From contig NZ_CP013854.1 in assembly GCF_001698125.1 (NCBI RefSeq), positions 2,914,001 through 2,978,000 of the forward strand: a DNA stretch of 64,000 nt. The letters are read 5' to 3'. Each line of letters opens with the position of its first letter. The stretch's first letter is position 1. Position numbers and translations under genes: made by a program. Below are positions 24,555-32,974 of the stretch, in pieces. This DNA comes from Pseudonocardia sp. HH130630-07. Its GTDB lineage: Bacteria; Actinomycetota; Actinomycetes; Mycobacteriales; Pseudonocardiaceae. A model generated the notes under the pieces. It saw nothing but the letters and a program-made list of their open reading frames with translations, searched no databases and had not been told where the DNA came from.

Positions 24555-25289
24555 ATGCCGACCCTCGTGTTGCTGCGCCACGGTCAGAGCGACTGGAACG
24601 CCAAGAACCTCTTCACCGGCTGGGTGGACGTCCCGCTGTCCGAGCAGGGCGAGCAGGAGGCCCGCCGCGGTGGCGAGCTGCTCGCGGCGTCGGGGATCGC
24701 CCCGGACGTCGTCCACACCTCGCTGCTGCGCCGGGCGATCTCCACCGCCAACATCGCGCTGGACGCCGCCGACCGGCACTGGATCCCGGTGAAGCGGGAC
24801 TGGCGGCTCAACGAGCGTCACTACGGCGCGCTGCAGGGCAAGGACAAGAAGCAGACCCTGGAGGCCTACGGCGAGGAGCAGTTCATGCTCTGGCGCCGCT
24901 CCTACGACACCCCGCCGCCGCACATCGAGAAGGGGTCGGAGTTCTCCCAGGACGCCGACCCGCGCTACGCCGGGATCGACGCCCCGCTGACCGAGTGCCT
25001 GGCCGACGTCGTCGCCCGGTTCCTCCCGTACTGGGAGGAGGCCGTGATCCCGGACCTGCGGGCCGGCGCGACGGTGCTGCTCGCCGCGCACGGCAACTCG
25101 CTGCGCGCGCTGGTCAAGTACCTGGACGGGATCTCCGACGCCGACATCGCCGGCCTGAACATCCCCACCGGTATCCCGCTGGTCTACGACCTCGACGACG
25201 CGCTGGCGCCGACGACACCGGGCGGGCGCTACCTCGACCCGGCCGCGGCCGAGGCGGCGATCGCCGGAGTGGCGAACCAGGGTCGCTGA
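24555..25289 (+). CDS. gpmA: 2,3-bisphosphoglycerate-dependent phosphoglycerate mutase
   Basis: This 244-residue cofactor-dependent enzyme interconverts 3- and 2-phosphoglycerate in glycolysis. It has the RHG signature ([10 protein letters not shown], residues 6-15), the WxxNERHYG motif ([14 protein letters not shown]) near residue 85 and the second catalytic His in [15 protein letters not shown] near 180. The length is standard. It is followed by senX3-regX3, the conserved actinobacterial order. Confidence 0.97.
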   Translation: MPTLVLLRHGQSDWNAKNLFTGWVDVPLSEQGEQEARRGGELLAASGIAPDVVHTSLLRRAISTANIALDAADRHWIPVKRDWRLNERHYGALQGKDKKQTLEAYGEEQFMLWRRSYDTPPPHIEKGSEFSQDADPRYAGIDAPLTECLADVVARFLPYWEEAVIPDLRAGATVLLAAHGNSLRALVKYLDGISDADIAGLNIPTGIPLVYDLDDALAPTTPGGRYLDPAAAEAAIAGVANQGR

Positions 25290-25318
25290 GGCCCGGGGTC
25301 GCCCGTCCGGGGCCCGGT

Positions 25319-25347
25319 GGTGAACCCGCGGTGAACGCGGGCGGAAC
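25319..25347. promoter_or_regulatory. PHO/RegX3 box before senX3
   Basis: Two exact direct repeats GGTGAAC start at 25319 and 25330, and a degenerate third, GCGGAAC, starts at 25341, giving an 11-base period. This is the direct-repeat PHO-box pattern recognised by PhoP/RegX3 proteins. It lies 70-110 bases before senX3, so the two-component system probably controls itself. Confidence 0.65.
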
Positions 25348-25419
25348 AGTGTCGCGCGGACGGGTCGCGGGCGTCACCATCCGGGCTCCGGCGCTGGCCA
25401 GAGGGCACCCCCGCTTGCC

Positions 25420-25425
25420 TACCAT
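25420..25425 (+). promoter_or_regulatory. Leaderless -10 box for senX3
   Basis: TACCAT is followed by six bases and the GTG start at 25432. No ribosome-binding site is present. Confidence 0.55.
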
Positions 25426-25431
25426 GCCCCC

Positions 25432-26679
25432 GTGACCACGCTCGCGTGGCTGATCGCCGTCGTCGCGCTCGGCCTGGGCCTGCTGGCCGGGGTCGCGCTG
25501 GCGCGACGACCGTCGCCCGCCCACCCCGATCGTCCCGGCACCGCCGACCGTCCCCCGGCCGACGGCGCCGACGCCGGCTCGCCCACCCTCGGCGAGCTGC
25601 TGCACCGCACGTTCCACCACTCGTCGTCCGGGCTCGCGGTGGTCGGGGCCGGTGGGGACGTGCTGCTGCACAACCCGCGGGCCGCCGCGCTCGGCGCCGT
25701 CACCGACGACCGGCTCGACCCCCGCGCCTGGGCCGCCTGCCAGCGCGTGGGCCCCGGCGAGGAGCAGCTCGAGGTCGATCTCTCACCGCTGGACCGGACC
25801 CCGCGCGGCCCGGTCGCGGTGCAGGCCAGGATCCGGCCGCTCGGCGCCGGGTTCACCCTGGTCGAGGCCGTCGACACCTCCGAGGTCGCCCGGCTGGAGG
25901 CCACCCGGCGGGACTTCGTCGCGAACGTCAGCCACGAGCTGAAGACGCCGGTCGGCGCGGTCGCGCTGCTGGCCGAGGCGCTGCTCGACTCGCTGGACGG
26001 CATGGCGCCGGCGGCCGGGTCCGAGGCCGACGCGGCGGAGGTCCGGCGGTTCGGCGAGAAGCTGCTGCGCGAGGCGACCCGGATGGGCAACCTGGTCTCG
26101 GAGCTGATCGCGCTGTCCCGGCTGACCGGCGCCGAGCGGCTCCCCGAGCTGGCCGCGGTCGGGGTCGACGACGTCGTGGCCGAGGCGCTGTCGCGCAGCC
26201 GCAACTCGGCCGAGTCGGGCGCCGTCGAGATCGCCGCCGACGGGCCGTCCGGCCTGGTCGTCGACGGTGACCGGACGCTGCTCGTGACGGCGCTGACGAA
26301 CCTGGTCGAGAACGCGATCGCGTACTCGCCCGCGGACTCGTCGGTGTCGGTGAGCCGCCGGGCCGCCGGGGGCTCGGTCGAGATCGCCGTCACCGACCGC
26401 GGGATCGGCATCGCCCCCGAGCACCAGCAGCGGGTGTTCGAGCGGTTCTTCCGGGTCGATCCCGCGCGGTCGCGGGCCACCGGCGGGACCGGGCTGGGCC
26501 TGGCGATCGTCAAGCACGTCTGCGCGAACCACGGTGGCGAGGTGCGGCTGTGGAGCCGCCCGGGCACCGGATCGACCTTCACGATGCGGCTCCCCGCCCG
26601 GCTGGGCGTCGGGGGTCCGACCGAGCGGCGGGCGGTGCCGGAGCAGGCGCCGCCGGTGACCGCGAGAACCGGAGGATGA
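25432..26679 (+). CDS. senX3: Sensor histidine kinase SenX3-like
   Basis: This 415-residue membrane kinase has one N-terminal helix (LAWLIAVVALGLGLLAGVAL), a PAS-like region (about 55-150), a HisKA dimerisation domain with the phospho-His in FVANVSHELKTPVGAV near residue 167, and an HATPase_c domain with N-box NLVENAIAYSP and G-boxes GIGIAPE and GTGLGLAI. SenX3 senses phosphate limitation, usually together with the Pst/PhoU system, and phosphorylates RegX3. The gene is one base from regX3 and directly downstream of gpmA. The PHO box upstream supports autoregulation. Confidence 0.93.
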   Translation: MTTLAWLIAVVALGLGLLAGVALARRPSPAHPDRPGTADRPPADGADAGSPTLGELLHRTFHHSSSGLAVVGAGGDVLLHNPRAAALGAVTDDRLDPRAWAACQRVGPGEEQLEVDLSPLDRTPRGPVAVQARIRPLGAGFTLVEAVDTSEVARLEATRRDFVANVSHELKTPVGAVALLAEALLDSLDGMAPAAGSEADAAEVRRFGEKLLREATRMGNLVSELIALSRLTGAERLPELAAVGVDDVVAEALSRSRNSAESGAVEIAADGPSGLVVDGDRTLLVTALTNLVENAIAYSPADSSVSVSRRAAGGSVEIAVTDRGIGIAPEHQQRVFERFFRVDPARSRATGGTGLGLAIVKHVCANHGGEVRLWSRPGTGSTFTMRLPARLGVGGPTERRAVPEQAPPVTARTGG

Positions 26680-26680
26680 G

Positions 26681-27370
26681 ATGACCAGGGTGCTGATCGT
26701 GGAGGACGAGGAGTCCTTCGCCGACCCGCTCGCGTTCATGCTGCGCAAGGAGGGCTTCACGACGGCCGTCGCCGCGAACGGCAACGACGCGCTGTCGGAG
26801 TTCGACCGCAACGGTGCCGACATCGTGCTGCTCGACCTCATGCTCCCCGGCATGAGCGGCACCGACGTCTGCAAGGCGCTGCGCTCCCGCTCGGCCGTCC
26901 CGGTGATCATGGTGACGGCCCGGGACAGCGAGATCGACAAGGTGGTCGGGCTGGAGCTCGGTGCCGACGACTACGTCACCAAGCCGTACTCGGCCCGGGA
27001 GCTGATCGCCCGGGTCCGCGCCGTGCTGCGCCGCGGCGGCGAGCCGGCCGGCGAGACCGAGGGCGGGGCCGGGGTGCTGGAGGCCGGTCCGGTCCGGATG
27101 GACGTCGAGCGGCACGTCGTGTCGGTGAACGGTGACGACGTCGCCCTCCCGCTCAAGGAGTTCGACCTGCTGGAGTACCTGCTCCGCAACGTCGGCCGGG
27201 TGCTCACCAGGGCCCAGCTCATCGACCGGGTGTGGGGCGCGGACTACGTGGGGGACACCAAGACCCTCGACGTCCACGTCAAGCGGCTGCGGTCCAAGGT
27301 GGAGGGCGACCCGTCCACCCCGCGGCACCTCGTCACGGTGCGTGGTCTCGGGTACAAGTTCGACGTGTGA
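26681..27370 (+). CDS. regX3: Response regulator RegX3-like
   Basis: This 229-residue OmpR/PhoB-type regulator has a receiver domain with the acidic pair in VEDEE, phospho-acceptor Asp52 in VLLDLMLPG and Lys in YVTKPYSARELIARV. The C-terminal winged helix covers about 130-227 (LPLKEFDLLEYLLRN... VHVKRLRSKVEGDPSTPRHLVTVRGLGYKF). It activates phosphate-uptake genes on phosphate shortage. The start is set by GGAGG at 26671-26675. Confidence 0.95.
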   Translation: MTRVLIVEDEESFADPLAFMLRKEGFTTAVAANGNDALSEFDRNGADIVLLDLMLPGMSGTDVCKALRSRSAVPVIMVTARDSEIDKVVGLELGADDYVTKPYSARELIARVRAVLRRGGEPAGETEGGAGVLEAGPVRMDVERHVVSVNGDDVALPLKEFDLLEYLLRNVGRVLTRAQLIDRVWGADYVGDTKTLDVHVKRLRSKVEGDPSTPRHLVTVRGLGYKFDV

Positions 27371-27406
27371 CCCGAAGGGGTTGCCCGCGCGTCGATAACG
27401 CCTCGG

Positions 27407-27412
27407 TAACCT
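27407..27412 (+). promoter_or_regulatory. Leaderless -10 box for the ppx gene
   Basis: TAACCT is followed by six bases and the GTG start at 27419. Confidence 0.5.
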
Positions 27413-27418
27413 GGGGTC

Positions 27419-28430
27419 GTGCGCCTGGCCGTCCTCGACGTGGGGTCCAACACCGTCCACCTCCTGGTGGTGGATGCGCACCGCGGTGCGCACCCGAAGC
27501 CGATGTCCTCGGACAAGGACCAGCTGCGGCTGGCCGAGCACCTCGACGCGGGGGGGGGGTGCGCTCACCAGCGTCGGGATCAAGGCCCTGCTGGAGAGCG
27601 TGCACCGGGCCAGGGACATCGCCCGCGGTTCCGGGTGCGACGACCTGATCGCGTTCGCCACCTCGGCGCTGCGCGACGCCACCAACTCCGCGGACGTGCT
27701 GGCGCTCGTCCAGCGTGAGACCGGGGTGGCGCTGGAGGTGCTGCCCGGCGAGGACGAGGCCCGGTGGACCTTCTTCGCCGTCCGCCGGTGGTGCGGCTGG
27801 TCCGCGGGGCGGTTGCTGGTCCTCGACATCGGCGGCGGCTCGCTGGAGCTGGCCATCGGCCGGGACGAGACGCCGTACGTCGCCGCCTCGGTCCCGCTGG
27901 GCGCCGGCCGGCTGACCCGGGAGGCGTTCACCGCCGACCCGCCGCCGCGCTCGGAGGTCACGGCGCTCGCCGAGCGGGTCCGTGCCGAGCTCGAACCGGT
28001 CGCGGCCCGGCTGCGCGAGGCCGGGCGCCCGGACCGGGCGGTCGCGACGTCGAAGACCTTCCGCACGCTGGCCCGGCTCACCGGGGCCGCACCGTCCGGG
28101 GCCGGTCCCCGGGCACCGCGCCGGCTGACCGCGCAGGGGCTGCGCCAGCTGTCCGGTTTCGTGACCCGGATGTCCGGCCCCGACCTGGCCGAGCTCGACG
28201 GCGTGAGCCCCAGCCGGGCCCACCAGCTCGTCGCCGGGACGGTCGTGGCGCAGGCCGCGATGGACGTCCTCGGCGTCGACGAACTCGACATCTGCCCGTG
28301 GGCGTTGCGCGAGGGCGTGATCCTCCGTCGCTTCGACATGCTCGACGGAACGAACGGGAGCGACCGCTCGGCGCACGCTCCCGGGGATGGGCTTGGACCC
28401 TTGACAACGCACAGGGCACGGTGGACGTGA
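27419..28430 (+). pseudogene. ppx: Exopolyphosphatase (Ppx/GppA family), frameshifted in a G run
   Basis: The protein would be about 336 residues and hydrolyse polyphosphate or pppGpp. The N-terminus ([19 protein letters not shown], the first phosphate-binding loop) is in one frame; the rest ([14 protein letters not shown]..., then VLDIGGGSLELAIG) is in the frame one base on. The switch falls in a run of ten G at 27550-27559. A length change in the run would restore the gene. Given its conserved place after regX3 in the phosphate block, a sequencing indel is the simplest reading. Slippage-based control is also possible. Confidence 0.85.
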
Positions 28431-29680
28431 TGAGTGTGGACAGCCCAGAGCCGCGTCAGCGGACGGTCGCCGAACTACTGGCCGCCAACGGCGGCTCCCA
28501 GACGGGTCGGCGCCGTCGCAGGCGTGCGGCCGACGACGACGGTCCGGCGGGTGCCCCGTCGCCCGTCGCCGGCCGGGTCCCCGAAGCGCCCGCCGATCCC
28601 CGCCGCACCGCGGAGCGCCCGCCGGCGCCCGCGCCGGGCGAGCACCCCTCGTTCCCGGCCCGGCGGCCGTACCCGGGCGGCGAGCCGGACGGCGGCCCGT
28701 ACGTCCCGAACGGCAACGCCCCGAACGGCGCCCCGAACGGCTACGCCCCCAACGGCGCGCCGCATCCGAACGGTGCCCCGCATCCGAACGGCGGGCCGTA
28801 CCCGAACGGCGCACCCCAGCCCAACGGCGCGCCCTACGGCGGTGCCCCCGACGGCTACCCGCCGCAGGCGTTCACGCCCAACGGCCGTCCGCCCGCCCCG
28901 CCCCGGCAGGCGCCCCCGCCGCCCCCGCCCGGCCCGGGCCCGTACGGCGGTGACTCCCCGGACGAGATCCCGACCAGCCGGATGAACGCCCACCGCCCCG
29001 CGGTGGCCGACGACGGCCCGCCCACCCAGTTCGGGGCCCCGCCCCTGACCGACGACGGCGGCCCGCCCACCGGCGCCTACGACCCGTACGACGCCTACGC
29101 CGACGACGCCCCGGCGCGCGGTGGCTACGCCGACGACGGTCCGCCGACCGGCACCTACGACCCGTACGACGACGCCTACGCCGAGGACGGCCGGGAGCAC
29201 GGTCCCGGCTTCGACGGCGGCCGTACCGGTGTCCTGAGCGCCCCGCCGGCCCGCCCGGGGTCCCCGGACCTCGACGACTACGAGGACCACGGCGAGCTGG
29301 AGAACGGCGCCGTCGAGGACGACGCCCCGCGCGGCCGCGGTGCCCGCAGGCGCGGCCGGGACGAGGCCGAGCCACCGGCCGGGCTGGACGACGCCGCGGA
29401 CTCCGCGGGTGCCGCCGGGACCGGTCAGGCCTGGGCGGTCGTGATCGCCCAGTGGATCGGCGGCGCGCTCGCCGGGGCCGGGATCTGGGTGCTGTTCCGG
29501 TTCCTGTGGTTCTCCTACCCGATCGTCGCGCTGGCGCTCGCCGTCGTCCTGACGGTCGGGCTGGTCCTCGGCGTCCGGGCCCTGCTGCGCAACGACGAGC
29601 TGCGCACCACGCTGTTCGCGGTGCTGGTCGGGCTGCTGCTCACGGTGTCCCCGGCGATCCTGGTGTTGCTGGACCGGTAA
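28430..29680 (+). CDS. Conserved membrane protein with long disordered N-terminus (Rv0497-like)
   Basis: This 416-residue protein starts with a short conserved motif ([22 protein letters not shown]). A long Pro/Asn/Gly-rich part follows, with many PNG repeats at about residues 85-150 and DDGPPTGxYDPYD repeats near 205-250. Two or more C-terminal helices follow ([20 protein letters not shown], then [16 protein letters not shown] and a last segment). The place after ppx matches mycobacterial Rv0497. The function is unknown; the cytoplasmic repeats may be a binding or phase-separating arm. ATG at 28430 shares its A with the ppx stop. Confidence 0.8.
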   Translation: MSVDSPEPRQRTVAELLAANGGSQTGRRRRRRAADDDGPAGAPSPVAGRVPEAPADPRRTAERPPAPAPGEHPSFPARRPYPGGEPDGGPYVPNGNAPNGAPNGYAPNGAPHPNGAPHPNGGPYPNGAPQPNGAPYGGAPDGYPPQAFTPNGRPPAPPRQAPPPPPPGPGPYGGDSPDEIPTSRMNAHRPAVADDGPPTQFGAPPLTDDGGPPTGAYDPYDAYADDAPARGGYADDGPPTGTYDPYDDAYAEDGREHGPGFDGGRTGVLSAPPARPGSPDLDDYEDHGELENGAVEDDAPRGRGARRRGRDEAEPPAGLDDAADSAGAAGTGQAWAVVIAQWIGGALAGAGIWVLFRFLWFSYPIVALALAVVLTVGLVLGVRALLRNDELRTTLFAVLVGLLLTVSPAILVLLDR

Positions 29681-29682
29681 CG

Positions 29683-30549
29683 ATGGGCGACGGCGCGGCG
29701 ACTGTTCGTCATGTGAAGCCGTCCCCGCCCGTGCCGGTCGCGCTGTCCACCGCCTCGGTGTACCCGGAGGGGGTCGCCGCGGGATTCGAGATCGCCGCCG
29801 AACTGGGGTACGACGGCGTCGAGCTGATGATCTGGACCGACCCGGTGAGCCAGGACCCGGCAGCGGTGCAGCGGCTCGTGCAGCGGCACCGGATGCCGGT
29901 GCTCGCCGTGCACGCCCCCTGCCTCGCCGTCACCCAGCGGGTGTGGGGTGCCGACCCGGTGCACCGGCTGCGGCGCACCGCCGAGGTGTCCGCCCGCCTG
30001 GGGGCCAGGACCGTCGTGCTGCACCCGCCGTTCCGCTGGCAGCGCCGCTACGCCGGGGTGTTCGCCGCGGAGGTCGTCCGGGCGCACGAGCAGCACGGCC
30101 TCGGCCTGCCGGTGGAGAACATGTTCCCGGTGCGGAGGGGCTCGATCAGCACCGTCCCCTACGCGCTCGGCCACGACCCGACCGAGACCGGCTTCGGCGC
30201 CTACACCCTGGACCTCTCGCACACCGCGGCCGCGCGGACCGACGCGCTCGCGCTGCTGGCCCGGATGGGCGACCGGCTCACCCACCTGCACCTGGCCGAC
30301 GGCACCGGTGCCCCGCGCGACGAGCATCTCGTGCCGGGCCGGGGCACGCAGCCGTGCGCCGAGGTCTGCCAGGCGCTCTCCGGCGGCGCGTTCGCGCGGG
30401 CCGGTGGGACCGTCGTCCTGGAGGTCTCCACCCGGCGCTGCCGCACCCGCGAGGAACGCACCGGGCTGCTCGCCGAGTCGCTGCTGTTCGCACGGCTGCA
30501 CCTGGAGCCGAACGTGCCGAGGACGCCGGTGGCCGGGCTCACCCGCTGA
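29683..30549 (+). CDS. Sugar phosphate isomerase/epimerase-like TIM-barrel protein
   Basis: This 288-residue protein has the AP endonuclease 2-like (xylose isomerase-like) barrel. Candidate metal ligands are His in VLAVHAPCL, Glu in GLPVENMFP, Asp/His in LDLSHTA and THLHLADGTG, and Glu near VVLEVSTRRC. The family includes sugar epimerases and endonuclease IV; the substrate is unknown. The place matches Rv0498. A shorter start at GTG 29713 is possible because the first ten residues look non-conserved. Confidence 0.82.
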   Translation: MGDGAATVRHVKPSPPVPVALSTASVYPEGVAAGFEIAAELGYDGVELMIWTDPVSQDPAAVQRLVQRHRMPVLAVHAPCLAVTQRVWGADPVHRLRRTAEVSARLGARTVVLHPPFRWQRRYAGVFAAEVVRAHEQHGLGLPVENMFPVRRGSISTVPYALGHDPTETGFGAYTLDLSHTAAARTDALALLARMGDRLTHLHLADGTGAPRDEHLVPGRGTQPCAEVCQALSGGAFARAGGTVVLEVSTRRCRTREERTGLLAESLLFARLHLEPNVPRTPVAGLTR

Positions 30550-30567
30550 CCCCGCCCTACCCGTGGG

Positions 30568-30573
30568 TAACGT
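30568..30573 (+). promoter_or_regulatory. Leaderless -10 box for the thioesterase-like gene
   Basis: TAACGT is followed by six bases and ATG at 30580. Confidence 0.55.
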
Positions 30574-30579
30574 GGGGGC

Positions 30580-31404
30580 ATGAGCGACACGACGGTCGGA
30601 ACCGGACGCCCCTTCGCGGACGCACACGTCCTGACCGACCTTGGCGACGGCCGGTTCCGGGTGGCCCTCGACGACCGGTGGGCGATCGGGTCGAAGGCGT
30701 TCGGCGGCCTGCTGATGGTGCTCATGGCGAAGGCGGGCCTGGCCCGGCTGACGGCCGACGGCGCCCCGGCCCTCGATCCACTGGCCGTCTCGGCGGACTT
30801 CCTGCGCGCGCCGGACCTGGCGCCGGTCGAGCTGGAGGCGGTCCCGCTCAAGGTCGGGCGCACGATCTCCTCGGTCGCGGTCCGGCTGCTCCAGGACGAC
30901 CGCCTGATGCTGCACGCGACGGTCACCGCGGGCGTCCTGCCCGAGGGCGAACCGGTCTGGGAGACCGACGCCGGGCTCGGCCCGGAGCCGGACCCGGACG
31001 CGGCCGACCCGTCCGCCCAGCCCGGGGTGAGCGGCCTGCCGACGGTCTGTGACCTCCGCTACCCGGCCACCGCGCTGCCGTTCCTGCGCGGCGAGACCGG
31101 CCCGCCGCGGATGAGCGGCTGGGTGCGTCCGCGCGGCGAGGAGCCGGACGTGCTGTTCGCCCTGCTGTCCGGCGACATCCTGCCGCCGACCGTGTTCAAC
31201 CTCGACGGCCGCGTGGGATGGGCCCCGACGGTGCAGCTCACGGCCCTGCTGCGGGGCCGCCCGGCCCCGGGCTGGCTGCGGGTCGACTCCCGCTCGCGGA
31301 CGGTCTCGGGCACCCAGTTCGACGAGGACGTGACCGTCGTCGACTCCCGCGGGCGCACGGTGTGCCAGGCCCGCCAGCTCGCCCTCGCGCCGTTGCAGCG
31401 GTAG
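30580..31404 (+). CDS. Thioesterase-family (double hotdog) protein
   Basis: This 274-residue protein resembles the 4HBT_3/TesB-like acyl-CoA thioesterases, with two tandem hotdog folds. The N-terminal fold has the helix WAIGSKAFGGLLMVLMAKAG; the C-terminal fold contains MSGWVRPRGEEPDVLFALLSGD and WAPTVQLTALLRG. It would hydrolyse an acyl-CoA, but the chain type is unknown. The place matches Rv0499, upstream of proC. Confidence 0.8.
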   Translation: MSDTTVGTGRPFADAHVLTDLGDGRFRVALDDRWAIGSKAFGGLLMVLMAKAGLARLTADGAPALDPLAVSADFLRAPDLAPVELEAVPLKVGRTISSVAVRLLQDDRLMLHATVTAGVLPEGEPVWETDAGLGPEPDPDAADPSAQPGVSGLPTVCDLRYPATALPFLRGETGPPRMSGWVRPRGEEPDVLFALLSGDILPPTVFNLDGRVGWAPTVQLTALLRGRPAPGWLRVDSRSRTVSGTQFDEDVTVVDSRGRTVCQARQLALAPLQR

Positions 31405-31412
31405 GTCCTTCC

Positions 31413-31418
31413 TACGCT
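31413..31418 (+). promoter_or_regulatory. Leaderless -10 box for proC
   Basis: TACGCT is followed by seven bases and ATG at 31426. Confidence 0.5.
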
Positions 31419-31425
31419 GGCGTCC

Positions 31426-32238
31426 ATGACTGGGACACGGATCGCGGTACTGGGCGGCGGACGGATCGGGGAGGCGCTGCTCGGCGGGCTGCTGGCGGCC
31501 GGGCGGGACGCGGGTGAGCTGGTGGTCGCCGAGCGCTCGGCCGACCGTGCCGCCGAGCTGACGGAGAAGCTGGGTGTCGCCGCCCTGCCGCTCACCGACG
31601 CGGTGCGCGGGGCGGGGACGGTCGTCGTCGCGGTGAAGCCGCAGGACGTCGTCACGGTGCTGGGGGAGATCGCCGGTGCGCTCGACCCGGACGTGCTGGT
31701 GGTGTCGCTGGCCGCCGGCCTGCCGACCGCGCTGTTCGAGGGGGCGCTGCCCGAGGGCACGCCGGTCGTGCGGGTCATGCCCAACACCCCGATGCTGCTC
31801 GGCGCCGCGATGTGCGTGCTCTCCCCGGGGGCGCACGCCGGCTCCGAGCACCTGGACCGGGCCGAGGCGCTGCTGAGCACCGTGGGCGAGGTGCTGCGGG
31901 TCGAGGAGTCCAAGCAGGACGCGGCGACCGCGCTCTCCGGCTCCGGCCCGGCCTACTTCTTCCTGGTCGCCGAGGCGATGATCGAGGCGGGGGTGGCGCT
32001 CGGCCTGGCCCGCCCGGCGGCGACGGAGCTCACGGTGCAGACCGCGCTCGGCGCCGCCCGGATGCTGCGCGAGAGCGGCGAGCACCCGACCGTGCTGCGG
32101 GAGAACGTGACCTCGCCGGCCGGGACGACCGCCGCCGCGCTGGCCGCGCTGGAGCGGCACGGGCTGCGCACCGCGTTCACGGCGGCGGCGACCGCGGCCC
32201 GGGACCGCTCGGTCGAGCTGGGTCACCCTGAGGGGTGA
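31426..32238 (+). CDS. proC: Pyrroline-5-carboxylate reductase ProC
   Basis: This 270-residue enzyme reduces pyrroline-5-carboxylate to proline with NAD(P)H. It has the Rossmann motif VLGGGRIGEALLGGLLAAG, the VMPNTPMLLGAAM motif near residue 120 and the C-terminal helical signature ENVTSPAGTTAAALAALE. The length is typical. RocD upstream in the window can supply its substrate, since glutamate semialdehyde cyclises spontaneously. Confidence 0.96.
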   Translation: MTGTRIAVLGGGRIGEALLGGLLAAGRDAGELVVAERSADRAAELTEKLGVAALPLTDAVRGAGTVVVAVKPQDVVTVLGEIAGALDPDVLVVSLAAGLPTALFEGALPEGTPVVRVMPNTPMLLGAAMCVLSPGAHAGSEHLDRAEALLSTVGEVLRVEESKQDAATALSGSGPAYFFLVAEAMIEAGVALGLARPAATELTVQTALGAARMLRESGEHPTVLRENVTSPAGTTAAALAALERHGLRTAFTAAATAARDRSVELGHPEG

Positions 32239-32412
32239 GATCCGCCTGTCCCGCATGCGCTCCGTGGCGTGTCGTCACCGCGACGCGCCGAGCCGTGCCA
32301 GGATCGGGTCGGACTCGTGGGTACCGATCGTCACATCCGCCCCGCTACACTGCTCGTGCATCCCCCAACACTGGGCGTACGGCCGCTTGACGGGGGAGGA
32401 AGGCGGTACCCG

Positions 32413-32625
32413 ATGGCGGCGGAACGCCCCGAGCCCCTGCGGCCGGCGCAGGTGCAGTTCCTGACGGTGGCCGAGGTGGCCTCGATGATGCGCGTCTCGA
32501 AGATGACCGTGTACCGCCTGGTGCACTCCGGCGAGCTGCCGGCGGCCCGGGTCGGCCGGTCCTTCCGGGTGCCGCAGCGGGCCGTCGAGGACTACCTGCG
32601 CAACGCCTACTTCGACGCGGGCTGA
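32413..32625 (+). CDS. Small helix-turn-helix protein (excisionase/BldC-like, Rv0500A)
   Basis: This 70-residue MerR/Xis-type HTH protein ([52 protein letters not shown]) resembles the BldC group of small DNA-binding proteins. It is a lone DNA-binding domain, so it probably acts as an architectural or co-operative regulator. ATG at 32413 follows GGAGGAAGG. TACACT at 32346-32351 is a possible -10 box. The place after proC matches Rv0500A. Confidence 0.9.
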   Translation: MAAERPEPLRPAQVQFLTVAEVASMMRVSKMTVYRLVHSGELPAARVGRSFRVPQRAVEDYLRNAYFDAG

Positions 32626-32667
32626 TCGCCGTCTCACCCTCCTCCGGCCCCGGCCGGACCGGCCGGG

Positions 32668-32673
32668 TAGACT
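32668..32673 (+). promoter_or_regulatory. Possible -10 box for the bS22 gene
   Basis: TAGACT would place transcription start near 32680, giving a leader of about 120 bases before the bS22 gene. Confidence 0.35.
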
Positions 32674-32803
32674 GACGAACCGGCTGCGGACCGCCACCGG
32701 TCGCACGCCTCGCACGGCCGTTCCGGCAGGTGCGGGCCGATCCGCCTCGCGATCACCCGGTGGTGCGGTCGCGGGCGATCTGCGTCGACACAGAAGGAGC
32801 ACC

Positions 32804-32905
32804 ATGGGCTCGGTCATCAAGAAGCGCCGCAAGCGGATGTCGAAGAAGAAGCACCGCAAGCTGCTGCGCAAGACCCGGGTGCAGCGCCGCAAGCTCGGTA
32901 AGTGA
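32804..32905 (+). CDS. 30S ribosomal protein bS22 (AURKAIP1/COX24-domain)
   Basis: This 33-residue protein is almost entirely Lys and Arg ([19 protein letters not shown], continuing to RRKLGK). It matches the small actinobacterial ribosomal protein bS22, related to mitochondrial AURKAIP1/COX24 proteins, which sits near the decoding centre. AAGGAG (32794-32799) lies four bases before the ATG. The place between the HTH gene and the epimerase gene matches Rv0500B. It is easily missed because of its size. Confidence 0.95.
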   Translation: MGSVIKKRRKRMSKKKHRKLLRKTRVQRRKLGK

Positions 32906-32974
32906 CTCGCGCACCGGCCGTGCCCCCGCCATCGGCGGGAGCGCGGCCGGTGTCGTTACGGAGGAGGTCGCACC

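Noticed and set aside
28700..28880. Short repeats resembling a CRISPR array
   Set aside because: They are in-frame codons for PNG units with no spacers of even length and no cas genes nearby.
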